Positions 36,101-48,654 are shown, counted from the stretch's first letter. The stretch: DNA of 64,000 nt from Panopea generosa (GCA_029582155.1 CM055900.1:496001-560000), one strand, 5' to 3'. Made by a program: numbers and translations. The notes: generated by a model from the letters alone, not told the origin.

Positions 36101-36965
36101 GATACATGTCTAGTGAAGTTGTCCATTACTCAGTTGTTTCCATGTCCTGAATACATGTCTAGTGGAATATTCCATTGGTCAGTTGTTTCCATGTTCTGGA
36201 TGCTTGCCTAGTGGAGTCTTCCATTACTCAGTTGTTTCCATGTTCTGGATACATGCCTAGTGGAGGTTTCCGTTACTCAGTTGTTTCCATGTTCTGGATA
36301 CATGCCTAGTGGAGTATTCATTTACTCAGTTGTTTCCATGTTCTGGATACATGTCTAGTTGAGTCTTCCATTACTCAGTTGTTTCCATGTTCTGGATACA
36401 TGCCTAGTGGAGTATTCCATTACTCAGTTGTTTCCATGTTCTGGATACATGTCTAGTGGAGTCTTCCATTACTCAATTGTTTCCATGTTCTGGATACATG
36501 TCTAGTGGAGTCTTCCATTACTTAGTTGTTTCCATGTCCTGGATACATGCCTAGTGGAGTCTTCCATTTCTCAGTTGTTTATATGTCCTGGAAACATACC
36601 TAGTGGAGTATTCCATTAATCAGTTGTTTCCAAGTTCTGGATACATACCTAGTGGAGTATTCCATTAATCAGTTGTTTCCATGTCCTGGATACATACCTA
36701 GTGGAGTCTTCCTATACTCAGTTTTCTCCATGTTCTAGCTGCATGCCTAGTGGAGTATTCCATTTTTCAGTTGTTTCCATGTTCTGGATACATGTCTAAT
36801 GGAGTATTCCATTACTCAGTTGTTTCCATGTTCTGGATACATGCCTAGTGGAGTCAGTTGTTACCATTTTCTGGATGCATACCTAGTGGAGTCTTCCATT
36901 TCACAGTTGTTTCTATGTTCTGGATGTATGTCAAGTGGAATTTTCCATTACTCAGTTGTTTCCTT
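30192..36965 (+). repeat. Minisatellite, 49-bp unit, 6.8 kb
   Basis: About 138 copies of a 49-bp unit containing CCATTACTCAGTTGTTTCC, ATGTTCTGGATACATG and CCTAGTGGAGTCTT. Because 49 is not a multiple of 3, the three frames rotate, and short ORFs with the same peptide (SITQLFPCSGYMPSGVFHYS type) recur. They are by-products. A 1099-bp higher-order repeat occupies the middle. Confidence 0.96.
32147..35445 (+). repeat. 1099-bp higher-order repeat, three near-identical copies
   Basis: The segment starting at 32147 recurs at 33246 and 34345, exactly 1099 bp apart, including irregular landmarks: the shortened unit 'ccatttgtctagtgaagtat', the 'ggatacttttctagtg' variant and 'ctaagggactattcc'. Only a few differences are seen between copies (gttcttgttac against gttctggttac; atgccttgtg against atgtcttgtg; aagggactattcc against aagagactatccc). 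This implies recent block duplication. Confidence 0.93.
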
Positions 36966-37523
36966 GGATGTATTAACTGACTGTTTAATAACTCAGAACA
37001 TTTTTAATTCATCTGGAATTTTCTGTGATATCGCATCATCATCTTCAGTTGACTGGCTGTCCGTCATCTGACCCAATCTGGTGTTATTTTGTTGTTGTTG
37101 TTGTTATTGTCATAGAGGGTTTAGGTGAAGACCAAGTGATCTATGGCATTGTCTTCTGACCACTTACCTGTCAATGCTATGGTTGTGGGTTGAAACCCAG
37201 CTTGGTTCAAAAACTTTATATGAGGAAGTTAACCAGTGATATATTGAATGAACATTGTTAATTAAGTATACACTAATTTATGTTAGCTTGGATACAAAGC
37301 AAGATCATAACTTATATTGGTCTCATGTCCATTTCCTGGGCAGAGTTTTATGTATTATTTTTAAGAGGCCTTAATGTTGAGTCTGGGATCGAACCTGTGA
37401 TTTCTTGATCCACTGCACTTAACCAATCTGCTTGAAAAATTGTTTTGTTTCTCAATTTTTGTTGAGGTCTTCCTGCTCCAGTTAAACTGTATACCATAAT
37501 TATATACTTTATCAAAAATATAA
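36966..37523 (+). mobile_element. SINE family A fragments in mixed sequence
   Basis: A partial head and body at 37117-37235 (aagaccaagtgatctatggc, B box GTGGGTTGAAACCC, AACTTTATATGAGGAAGTT). A minus-strand tRNA-like fragment (gtctgggatcgaacctgtga) lies near 37380, and a 3' module (gaggtcttcctgctccagtt) at 37461-37515. The rest is single-copy. A (GTT)n run lies at 37091-37106. Confidence 0.5.
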
Positions 37524-37764
37524 GGGGTCGTCTGTGGCTGAGTGGTCTATGGTGCCATTTCAAGATCACTTACCTCTCACCACAAAGGTTATAGACTCCC
37601 TCCATAAACTTTATGTGAGAAAGTTTGCCAGTAAGTTGCGGAAGGACAGTGATTCTACTCAGATTTATTTTGAGGTCCTCCTACACCAATAAAACTGAAT
37701 ATATGCCTTATATAACCTAAAATGATGTGTTGAAAATAGTGTTGAACCCCATTAAAAAAAAAAA
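37524..37764 (+). mobile_element. SINE family A, full length
   Basis: Head GGGGTCGTCTGTGGCTGAG, TTTATGTGAGAAAGTTTGCC, GATTCTACTCAGATTTATTT, CTACACCAATAAAACTG, end GTTGAACCCCATTAAAAAA with an 11-A tail. The B box is damaged (ggttatagactccc). Confidence 0.87.
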
Positions 37765-39546
37765 GTCAAGATGAAGCATGCTGGCATATCCAAATTAAAA
37801 GCACTTTGTTGGAATATTACAACCAAGAAGACAATCAGATTAAGTTCCCATAGACTTGTGCACAGACTGTGTATGTTGTTTGTGCTTTTATTGTGCTGGA
37901 ATTGTATTGATACAATCATTATCATTAAACCATTCTATTCTTCTCTCAGTCACCAGGTGATCTTGACTGCCTTTAATTTTAAATGGACACTCACTGTTAC
38001 TTATAAATAGTGGAAAATACTATTAAAACCATTGTTACTTTTGTACAATTTGATAGTGGAAATAAATTCCATTTGCCATAATGCGTTAATTGAAAATAAA
38101 CATAAGGAAAAGCTTTAGATGTATTATAAACACAGGTAAACAAAGTTAGAAATAGTGGCCTTCGAAACTGTAAATTTACGACCAATTTTTTTCTTTTTAT
38201 GATAAATAAATATCTCCGTCAATCACAATTAAGTAATCATATTTATCAATAGTTACTTTAGAATATTATCTCCTGCATTGCCTTTCATTAAGAGTACCCT
38301 CAGTTCCTGACCTTGGGTTACCTAAGAGGGAAAGTTTAACTTATATCAGTATTTAAGGTATCTATAGCTATTTATGTTTCATTTAAAACAGGTACGGGAT
38401 ATATTTTGTGACAATTTGTTCACGTTTTTGACATAATCAATAAGGCAAGATTTCTTTTCAAGGATTTTTGTTACAGTTTGTTTTTTACGAAAGTTTTAAA
38501 AAATATCTTCTTTGGTAGTTTTAACCCTTTACTTCATAGATATGCGTTTTCCTGCACCAATCATAGAAGGCCTTTGAAAACAGTGCAGGAAGAGTTCAGA
38601 TTGCTCGTTACAAGCAATCTGAATACTTCCTGCACTGTAATCATATAAATAAAAAAACATTATGAATATTTACTGAAAACCACAATTATGGAGAATATTG
38701 CCCTCTTTGAATTGCACAAATAAGAAATTAACAGTTTTTAGCTTGACATTTTAAAAAAAAGGGAAGCTATTGACAGTATATACCATACTTCCACTGGCGT
38801 CAGCATATTTTTTTTTTTTTTGGTTAAAGTTTTTAGGCATGTTGCTAATAATTCAGAAGCTATTAATAAAACTTCAAGTGAATGTTCACTTTTATAAAGG
38901 GGACTCAAGGGGCAAGGTTTTGTTGTGTCGGGGGTTTTTTCTTCTTTTTTTTTTAAATATGCAGTTTGGCTCAATATGATATGTTTACTTAAGATATATT
39001 AGTCTTGCTTCCAGTATGGATCTCCAGGAATTTCTGTATGTGTGTTTTAATATCTGATCAGAATTAAGTAATTATAGTAAACACACACTTCAGTGACGTG
39101 ATTGAACAGTTGATAGTATAAATGTAAACACCTTTCTCAATATTTAGAACAAACCTGGCGGGTATTAATTTAGTTGGAATATTTCATTTTATCAGTTGCA
39201 TGGACAAGATAAGCCCCTTGTAAACAACTGATGTAACAGTGTGACACGGGGCTCTTATCATTAACAAATGTGATTTTGATATAAATGTGTGTTGAATAAC
39301 AAAAATGTTGTATCAATATGTATGCACTTAATTAGAATATCAATGAAAAGGAAATTTTAAAAAGGTAGTTGATGGGGAGGGATTTAAATTGTTTAGTTTA
39401 AATTAGGCCAGAAGTGAATTTTTTTTTTTTTGCTCTCTCCCTATCCTAGTTTTCAAAATTGAATAGGTAGGTATGTACGAGAAAAAATGTCTCCAAAATC
39501 TGCTATAAGATATTTGACTGTTAGACAGAGAAAGAGCATTTTTTTA
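37765..39546. other. AT-rich single-copy sequence
   Basis: No exon or repeat family recognised apart from the hairpin at 38581-38637 and several poly(T)/poly(A) runs (38807-38821, 38941-38954, 39420-39431). Confidence 0.45.
38581..38637. other. 25-bp stem hairpin
   Basis: cagtgcaggaag-ag-ttcagattgct is followed by a 7-nt loop (cgttaca) and its reverse complement agcaatctgaa-ta-cttcctgcactg, with only a two-base internal mismatch. Neighbouring sequence is not inverted, so the structure is isolated. It could be a tiny fold-back element or a small structured RNA. It is shorter than usual animal pre-miRNA hairpins. Confidence 0.7.
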
Positions 39547-40258
39547 GTTGTCTGTAACAGCAGCAGTGCACCAGTCCAGCTACCTAGTGGTCTGTCTGTA
39601 ACAGCAACAGTGTACCAGTCCTGCTGCTGACTAGTGGTTTGTCTGTAACAGCAGCAGTGCACCAGTCAAGCCGCTGGCTAGTGGTCTGTCTGTAACAGCA
39701 GCAGTGCACCAGACCAGCTGGCTTTTGGTCTGTCTGTAGCAGCAATGGTGCACCAGTCCAGCTGCTGGCTAGTGGTCTGTCTGTAACAGCAGCAGTACAC
39801 CAGTCTAGCTGCTGGCTATTGGTCTGTCTGTAACAGCAGCAGTGCACCAGTCAAGCTGGCTAGCGGTCTGTCTGTAACAGCAGCAGTGCACCAGTCCAGC
39901 TTGCTTTTGATCTGTCTGTAACAGCAGCAGTGCACCAGTACAGCTGGTTATTGGTCTGTCTGTAACAGCAGCAATGCACCAGTGCAGCTGGCTATTGGTC
40001 TGTCTGTAACAGCAGCAGTACACTAGTCCAGCTGGCTAGTGGTCTGTCTGTTACAGCAGCAATGCACCAGTGCAGCTGGCTATTGGTCTGTCTGTAACAG
40101 CAGCAGTACACCAGTCCAGCTGGCTAGTGGTCTGTCTGTTACAGCAGCAGTGCACCAGTCCAGCTAGCTAGTGATGTGTCTGTAACAGCAGCAGTGCACA
40201 TTAGTACAACTGGCTAGTGGTCTGTCTGTAACAGCAGCAACGCACCAGACGAGCTGGT
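39547..40258 (+). repeat. Minisatellite, ~44-47 bp unit
   Basis: About 16 copies of AGTGGTCTGTCTGTAACAGC, AGCAGTGCACCAGTCCAGCT and GGCT or GCTGGCT. GC-richer than the surroundings. Minus-strand frames (MHCCCYRQT type) are by-products. Confidence 0.95.
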
Positions 40259-41323
40259 CAAAACAATTTCCTTGAAATTTGGACTTGAATAAGAAAAAAT
40301 ATTTAGAATAATAAAGACCAAGTCTGTAAAATCAATAGACACTTGTCAGTTTATGTTGTATACAATTTTTTGTAATGCTACTTAATATTTTGATGAAGAT
40401 ATTGGAAATACAAAAGTGGTGGGTAATACCTGTTGAATTATATGGGAGCAGTTTGAGTTAAATGATTTATGGATCGTGTTATCCATGTTGCTGTAACTGC
40501 TGCCTGTGTTTAATACACCTCAGACAAAAAGTATCACAATTATATGTTATTATATGAGAATCTTATGAGTATAAATAAGAACTTTGTTGGCTCCAATATG
40601 GATGGCTGAACACCACAATTAGCTCCAACCACGTATCTGATCCCGGCCAAATTCCTATTTTAATGTTCATACATGTACATGTATGGTATATTGAACAATA
40701 CTTCAAATAATATCATTGAAGTTCTACTGTATTATACATATATATGCAAAATTATACATATATATTATTATGTATATATCATTTATCTATTAAGTCTGCA
40801 CCAAAAGACCGGAATATAATTTACCTATTAATCTACATGAACATGATAAAAAGGATATGCATACAGGAAATATAAGCAAGAAATGTGAATGTTTCACTTC
40901 ACTGTTGTCAAGAATAAAACACATAAACTTCAACTAGAGACAGATAGTGACTTTAAACTACAGAATAATATTTTATCTAAATTACATGACGTAGCCAGGT
41001 TACGATTTATCACTCACTCAGTCATCGTTCAATCAATTTTCTAATCTTTTCCAACATTCGTTTCTGATGAAGACAAGACAAACAAAATTGACAAGGGATT
41101 TGTTAAAGATCTCCCAGATACAAAGTAAAATTTTAAGTTCAATGGTAAATAAATCCTTTTATACCACCTAGTGTGTCAATATTTGGTGTTCAGTTTATAT
41201 TCAAAAGAGATATGGAATGTTTAATTAAAGTTTAAAGATGTTATGTTTTTTTAAAAATATATAGGTCTGAAAGAACTTTTCTCTTCAATTTCATGGTATT
41301 TGTGTTTTATTTTTATGAAGATT
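40259..41323. other. AT-rich single-copy sequence
   Basis: Nothing recognised. TA runs near 40735-40780. Confidence 0.45.
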
Positions 41324-41400
41324 GTGATAATGATGATGATAGTGATGATGATAATGATGATGGTGAGGAGGAGGAGGAGAATGATGGTGATAATGAGAAT
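41324..41400 (+). repeat. (GAT)n / GAGGAG microsatellite
   Basis: Imperfect GATGATGATAATGATG followed by GAGGAGGAGGAG. The plus-strand frame through it encodes an Asp/Glu run, but both sides look like intron sequence. Confidence 0.9.
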
Positions 41401-41799
41401 GATGATAAAGAAGATTTTAAAACTTTGAAAAATCCTGATTTAACGTATCTTTTAAATGCCAGTGAAAGAATACTGAAAGTTTTAAGTAATTTTGTTAGCA
41501 TTCCAAATTTTGTTTTGAATTTAATATAATATATTCATAATACATGATTGGCTTATTTAAATATTTGATTAGTATTTTATAAACTTTGAAAAAATATAAA
41601 TATCAAAGATTGTTTCTGCATCATCTTCAAATATCACTACAAATATCAAAATTAGCCTGATGTAATTCAAACATTATATTTCTATTGACTTCTTAAGGAA
41701 ACTGTTCTATTAATAATTGCAAATGAATCAATTTCAAGGTTTGATTTATTTTTATAAAATGACCTATATCATAATGAGTTAGTGTTATATATATATATA

Positions 41800-42570
41800 T
41801 TGGCAATGTGGCAAACGTATGTCCGTTCATGTGTCCGAAGCTATTCCAGAACAAAACTCCAAAACTGTTCAAGGTAACTTCATGAAACTAAAATTTCTGT
41901 ATTCAGAGCACAACTCTAAAACTATTCAAGGAAATTTCACAAACTTTGCACAAATATCAATCTATTGGTGTTGTTGTGCCTTTTGCTATGAAGGAGGGTT
42001 CATTCTCAATAGTCTGTTACCATGGAAACAAACAGTCAAAATTACAAAATTTGCCATTTCCTCAGAGCTCCAAAACAGTTTAAGGTAGTTTTACAAAATT
42101 TTGTTCACATGTCAACCTCATTGTCTAGTAACCTCTTGATCCTCATGGTCTATTAGTGTATTTTGGTTTGAGGGAGTTTTTTACTTTCAATAAATTTTCT
42201 GTTACCATGGAAACAAATAGCCAAAATTACTAAATTCTAAAGTGTTTAAGAAACTTTCAAGAAAATTTGTATACATACAAACCAAGTGATCAAGTAGGGC
42301 TTTTTGCTATTAGGGAGTGTTCATTTTCAATATTTTTTCTGTAACCATGGAAACAAGTAGCCAAAATTGCTAAATTCTCCATTCTGGTATAACTTCAAAA
42401 CTGTTCAAGTTAACTAATGTTTGTACACAGGTCAACCTAGTGTTCTATTAGTGCCGTTTGCTATGAGGGAGTTTTCATTTTCAATATTTGTTTTGTTACC
42501 ATGGAAACAGTTAGCAAATATTACGAAATTCTCCCTTTCCGGAGTACAACTCCAAAACTTACTTAATGTT
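41800..42570 (+). repeat. Mollusc-type repeat with 'gttaccatggaaac' motif
   Basis: Four to five diverged units of about 140-185 bp. GTTACCATGGAAACA-like motifs lie at 42016, 42201, 42341 and 42495, alternating with caactccaaaactgttcaag and tttgctatgagggagtt. Probably an interspersed repeat with internal tandem structure. Confidence 0.7.
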
Positions 42571-42734
42571 TTAAATTATTTATTTTATATTGATTGACGA
42601 ACAAGTTATTACAACAAAGACAAATAATGTTTTCCTAAAATTGTATTTGATATATTATTATGCATAATATATAATGTAATATGTGTTTATATGGCAATAA
42701 AATATGTTTAAACTAAAACAACCTAGATAAATCA

Positions 42735-42885
42735 CACTTTAGGTCTTTCTGGGTAGAGCCAGTACTTAAATCATATGCAGATGAAGTGTCTTGCTCAAGG
42801 ACACCACACACATAACCATGGAAGATGAATTAACCCATGACCACTGGTCCTGGGCCGGTGCTCTATCACTGGGCCACATGTTCCA
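42735..42885 (-). mobile_element. tRNA-derived SINE, decayed (family D-like)
   Basis: On the minus strand: CCCAGTGATAGAGCACCGG head, CATGGTTATGTGTGTGGTG, CCTTGAGCAAGACACTTC. The order and motifs resemble SINE D at 50282. Confidence 0.55.
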
Positions 42886-45108
42886 TACACATCTTAGTGG
42901 TCTTTAGTTACTGCCTTTTGCTGTGAAGGACATTATTGCCAGAACATTTAAGTAAATTTTTATTATACCCCTTGCTGATATTGATGACTAGGTCTTCTTG
43001 TTTATGTATGGTTTATGTCTGGTTTATGTATGGTTTAAAACTATGAGCTAATGCCAGGTAGTTCTGTATGTAAAAACAATTGGCTAAGATATACGAAACA
43101 AAGAGTCAAACAAACAAACAATGTAGACAGTGGGGAAGAAGAAGAAGAAAACTATGTGTACAATGTACTTGTAAAATACATTATATTATAATCGCAGGAT
43201 TTTACAATTTATAATTCCTTTACATTTACATTATTATCTACTTGGTAAAGTAAAATAAATCACTGTTTATCTTTCTGATCATGTCAGATAGAGGAAATGG
43301 TTTTATGAGATTTTCATTATTGAATGAAAGGTGACCAGTGTACTTGTTATATTTACATTATATTTTGCCTGTTCAGATTTTATTGATTTTGAAACATGAA
43401 CGTGCCTAATGGCTTTAATGTAAATTTAAGCAAACGAAGAATTGCGATTATTTTCTTTTATTGACGATCGAATCAGTAGGACAAAATTGCTTCTGAGGAC
43501 ACAGCTATTAATAAATTGTGCTTTAAGACATTTAAAACACTATATAGGAATGGAAACAGACAATTGCTTGTATTTTTAAAAAAAAAAAAATAATGTGTAA
43601 AATTAATGAATGAATAAATTAATTTTTAGAGAAAATTTAATTAGTTTGTTAAAATTACATTGGGAGTTACTAATTAATATAATTAATAATGTTTAGAAAT
43701 GAGCTGTTCATGAGTACTTGAATGTGGATTATAGGATTAAAATATAATATTATAAGATAATTAGGTAATTTGTTAAAGAGCATCTTATGGTGAATAGAAA
43801 TCCTAATAATCATATCTGTAATTAAAAATGTGTTTTAATTGTACATGCATTTATACTTACTGTTATATGGTACAATTTCGTATTGCGTTGTTGGACAAAT
43901 TTCTTTTTAACTTTTTTTTTTTTTTTTACTTTTACACTCATATTGGATAATTGGGCATACCATTAAAATTGATTGCTATACTTTGTTAAGCTTCACTAAG
44001 CTTTAAACATTTTCTATGCTCTTTTTCTATTCATAAAACATTAATTTAAAATGATACAAAAAATGTGATCAGATTATGTTTTGTGCATTTGAAATGATTT
44101 TTTTTAAGTACAATAAGGGGGTCTAGTTGAAAAATTTGGGAGTAAATATTTGTTCATGTGGTTCAGGTATTTAAGTTCATTGGGTCCTTTTCTTTGTAGA
44201 AAGATTTCATTTTTGTACTAATAAATAACATAAAGTGTATATATATATATATAATAATAATTTATTGCAGACTTGCTAATATAACTATTTGCAGAGCACA
44301 TTTTGTTTTTTATTATTGAATTTACTTAAAAATATCAAATCAGCAGCTTCATAAATAAATTAAAATAAATTAATAAAGCTTCTTGACAAACCAATATCGT
44401 AGACCGCTTCATAAGGTCATGAGTTTGTACTCCAATTTATTTACGGTTACTCGGACTGCCTGTCAATATCAAGTGAAATGAGAAGTGTTAAGATCTACAA
44501 TAAGCTACTGGGAGTGTGAAATCTGTAATAAGTAGCAGAGGATTAAATTTTTTTTTCACTCTGTGAACTTGAAGGCATTTTGATACTTTCAGTATTTCAT
44601 TCAAAATGCAAACATGTATTATTTGCGCCAGCTAAGTATTGTGGAGAGTGACACGAAGTTAAAGTGATCAAAGAAATCGTAGAAACTTCCCATATTTGTT
44701 TAACATTCCCAATATTTCAAAGTGAACAACCATTATCGAGATGTTACGCTTTGTCGGATATATAACAAATTGACTCAGACACCATTTTGTAATATATATA
44801 AATTGTGTAAGAAAGAAAATGTACTTATACGTGATAATTATACTGGGCAATTATATAGCTACTGACATCTCTGTTTAGAATGGGAAATTATATAATGCGT
44901 ATTTGTTAACTTTTTGTGAACCAGGAGTAACGCCATATAAAGATAAATACAAAACAGTGTTTCCATGTTTGAAATTTGGATATTTTCACTGACTTGTTTC
45001 CTCAAGTAGATTTTCGCCCATTAGCGTATATTGGGCATAAGGATTAGGATTATTCGCACTAACGTAATATTAGTTTGCATAGAGTCGTTAGCTCCCTGAG
45101 ATACAAGG
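42886..45108. other. AT-rich single-copy sequence upstream of exon 3
   Basis: No repeat family recognised. A (GAA)n run lies at 43137-43150, poly(A) at 43579-43590, poly(T) at 43911-43927 and a TA run at 44239-44252. The promoter of exon 3, if real, should be near 45000. A short inverted repeat, gcccattagcgtatattgggc, lies at 45017-45037. Confidence 0.4.
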
Positions 45109-45230
45109 ATGGGTGATAAGCAAAAGCATGTGGATAAACATGTTGACCCCGGGGCACATGGGGACCCTGGGGCACATGATTCAGGTCCAGCTTCAGACAT
45201 AGAGGAGGAGCTATCAGAAGCAGAAATGTG
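45109..45230 (+). CDS. Alternative first coding exon 3 (unknown gene)
   Basis: ATG 45109 has a strong start context (A at -3, G at +4). The frame of 40 codons plus 2 nt ends at donor GTATGT (45231). The peptide is charged and low-complexity: a His/Lys/Asp part with a small repeat (HVDKHVDPGAHGDPGAH, residues 7-23) and an acidic end (DIEEELSEAEM, residues 30-40). Local GC is clearly higher than in the flanks, as expected of coding sequence. Phase 2 matches the other three exons. The acidic tail contrasts with the basic exon 1, so promoter choice would change the N-terminal charge. No domain is recognised. Confidence 0.62.
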
Positions 45231-45450
45231 GTATGTTGAAATTTATTGTCAAGGAATTTATGATAATCATATTTTTGGCTGTCTTGGGTATAGTATATAA
45301 TTATATAGTTTTGTTTAAAGTCGAATTGCCAAATTTTTATTATAAGTAACAGTGTCATTTAAGAATTACAGTATGTTAAGTAGCTGTTCATAGAATAACT
45401 GTTACTGACCAATTTACCACCAAGATAAACTTAGAAGTTTAATTAATAGA

Positions 45451-45635
45451 AACTTCTAGGATCTTGGAAGGTTAACCAGTACTCGAGTACACCCAACTCT
45501 ACAAGTAACTGATAACTTTCTCTTTTGAAACAGTGGTGAGAGACATGTAGAACAATGAGATACAATGCTGTATATCAGTCATTACGGAGACAGTGGCTGG
45601 ATGGGGATTCGATTGCATGACCCTTGGACTGATAT
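45451..45635 (-). mobile_element. SINE family C, 5' truncated
   Basis: Minus-strand copy: B-box-like GCAATCGAATCCCC, TCTCATTGTTCTACATG, TCTCACCACTGTTTC, GTACTCGAGTACTGGTTAAC and CTTCCAAGATCC. The A-box part is missing. Confidence 0.75.
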
Positions 45636-46077
45636 ATACAAAATAGAACAGAACATATATTTTATTACAGACTTAAGAACATACAACTCATCATCATCAT
45701 ATGCGGCCCTGGAATATCCTTTTTTTTCTCCTAATTTTACTGAAAATCTCCCACTGAGAAACATAAATAGTTTTTTTATATACACTATTATAAATAATAT
45801 CTCAGGGGTGAATTTTCTGGTTAAACTAAGGGCACCTGAGGCTGGTTAGGCTAACTGTCCTTGCTGTTCAACTTGTTATGTAGGAGATCTCATCAGGGTA
45901 CTTTTGCATACCACAGATACCATTCCAAAATCACATGAAAATTCCCCTCTCAGAAAGCTCTGGACCCATTCCCCCAAAGTGAAGAGACGGCCCTGAATAT
46001 AATTACTCTGAATGTAATCCTGCATATTTAATATTAATAACTATCAATACAATTGTTATACACTGCTCAGAAGCTAA
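45636..46077. other. Non-coding sequence
   Basis: No repeat recognised. Short ORFs on both strands are unsupported. Confidence 0.4.
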
Positions 46078-48612
46078 CATTTTCATCCTCAGACCATAAT
46101 AAACATAAGTTACTATATTTTCATCCTCAGGCCATAATAAACATTGGTCACTATATTTTCATCCTCAGGCCATTATAAAAATTGGTCACTATATTTTCAT
46201 CCTCAGACCATAATAAACATTATTAACAATACTTTCATCCTCAGGCCATAATATACATTAGTTACTGTATTGTTAAACCTCAGGCCATAATAAACATTAG
46301 TTACTGTATTTTCATCCTCAGGCAATAATAAACATTAGTAACTATATTTTCATCCTCAGGCCAAAATAAACATTAGTAACTATATTTTCATCCTGACAGA
46401 CCATAATAAACATTAGTTACTATATTTTCATCCTCAGGCCATAATAAACATTAGTTACTGTATTTTCATCCTCAGGCCATAATAAACATACGTTACTATA
46501 TTTTCATCTTCAGGCCAAAATAAACATAAGTTACTATATTTTCATCCTGACAGACCATAATAAACATTAGTTACAATATTTTCATCCTCAGGTCATAAAA
46601 AACATTAGTAACTATATTTTCATCCTCAGGCCATAATAAACATTAGTTACTATATTTTCATCCTGACAGACCATAATAAACATTAGTTACTATATTTTCA
46701 TCCTCAGGCCATAATAAACATTAGTTACTGTATTTTAATCCTCAGGCCATAATAAACATTAGTTTCTATATTTTCATCCTCAGGTCATAAAAAACATTAG
46801 TTACTGCATTTTCATCCTCAGGCCATAATAAACATTAGTTACTATATTTTCATCCTCAGGCCAAAATAAACATAAGTTACTATATTTTCATCCTCAGGCC
46901 AAAATAAACATAAGTTACTATATTTTCATCCTGACAGACCATAATAAACATTAGTTACGATATTTTCATCCTCAGGCCATAATAAACATTAGTTACTGTA
47001 TTTTCATCCTCAGGCCATAATAAACATAAGTTACTATATTTTCATCATCAGGCCATAATAAACATAAGTTACTATATTTTCATCCTCAGGCCATAATAAA
47101 CATTAGTTACTGTATTGTTATCCTCAGGCCATAATAAACATTAGTTACTATATTTTCATCCTCAGGCCATAATAAACATACGTTACTATATTTTCATCCT
47201 CAGGCCATAATAAACATAAGTTACTATATTTTCATCCTTAGGTCATAAAAAACATTAGTTACTATATTTTCATCCTCAGGCCATAATAAACATTAGTTAC
47301 TGTATTTTCATCCTCAGGCCATAATAAACATTAATTACTTTATTTTCATCCTCAGGCCATAATAAACACAAGTTACTATATTTTCATCCTCAGACAATAA
47401 TAAACATTAGTTACTTTATTTTTCATCCTCAGGCCATAATAAACATTAGTTATGTACTATATTTTCATCCTCAGGCCATAATAAACATTAGTTACTGTAT
47501 TTTCATCCTCAGGCCATAATAAACATAAGTTACTATATTTTCATCCTCAGGCCATAATAAACATTAGTTACTGTATTGTTATCCTCAGGCCATAATAAAC
47601 ATTAGTTAATATATTTTCATCCTCAGGCCATAATAAACATAAGTTACTATATTTTCATCCTTAGGTCATAAAAAACATTAGTTACTATATTTTCATCCTC
47701 AGGCCATAATAAACATTAGTTACTGTATTTTCATCCTCAGGCCATAATAAACATTAATTACTGTATTTTCATCTTCAGGCCATAACAAACATTAGTTACT
47801 GTATTTTCATCCTCAGACAATAATAAACATTAGTTACTTTATTTTCATACTCAGGCCATAATAAACACAAGTTACTATATTTTCATCCTCAGACAATAAT
47901 AAACATTAGTTACTATATTTTTCATCCTCAGGCCATAATAAACATTAGTTATGTACTATATTTTCATCCTCAGGCCATAATAAACATTAGTTACTATATT
48001 TTCATCCTCAGGCCAAAATAAACATTAGTTACTTTATTTTCATCCTCAGGCCATAATAAACATTAGTTACTATATTTTCATTTTCATCCTGACAGACCAT
48101 AATAAACATTAGTTACTATATTTTCATCCTCAGGCCAAAATAAACATTAGTAACTTTATTTTCATCCTCAGGCCATAATAAACATTAGTTACCATATTTT
48201 CATTTACATCCTGACAGACCATAATAAACATTAGTTACTATATTTTCATTTTCATCCTGACAGACCATAATAAACATTAGTTACTATATTTTCATTTTCA
48301 TCCTGACAGACCATAATAAATATTAGTTACTATATTTTCATCCTCAGGCCAAAATAAACATTAGTTACTTTATTTTCATCCTTAGGCCATAATAAACATT
48401 AGTTACTATATTTTCATCCTCAGGCCATAATAAACATTAGTTACTATATTTTCATCCTCAGGCCATCATAGACATAAGTTACTATATTTTCATCCTCAGG
48501 CCATAATAAAGATTAGTTACCATATTTTCATCCTGACAGACCATAATAAACATTAGTTCCATATTTTTTATCATCAGGCCACAATAAAAGCAAGTAACTA
48601 TATTTTCATCGA
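46078..48612 (+). repeat. Minisatellite, 38-bp unit, 2.5 kb
   Basis: About 66 copies of a 38-bp unit made of ATAATAAACATTAGTTACTA and TATTTTCATCCTCAGGCC. Variants 'catcctgacagaccata' (unit +2 bp) and 'ttttcattttcatcctg' cluster in the right part. Rare variants (tgtattgttatcctc at 47110 and 47573; ccttaggtcataaaaaac at 47235 and 47657) recur about 420-460 bp apart, marking a block duplication. Confidence 0.95.
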
Positions 48613-48654
48613 GATCAATATCAAAATGGGGGAGTGGGGGTGTGCAACTTTTAT

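Noticed and set aside
30354-37071. Repeated 77-102 codon ORFs with near-identical peptides
   Set aside because: By-products of the 49-bp satellite. The unit is not a multiple of 3 and frames rotate, so no constant protein repeat is encoded.
39453-40023. Cys-rich ORFs (MHCCCYRQT type) on the minus strand
   Set aside because: Produced by the ~45-bp minisatellite. No signal peptide or cysteine framework beyond the DNA repeat.
41293-41529. Acidic ORF (Asp/Glu run) resembling a nuclear protein segment
   Set aside because: Translation of a GAT/GAG microsatellite. No splice sites or conserved sequence around it.
45109-45358. Minus-strand ORF opposite exon 3
   Set aside because: Shadow of the plus-strand exon. 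No independent start or splice support.
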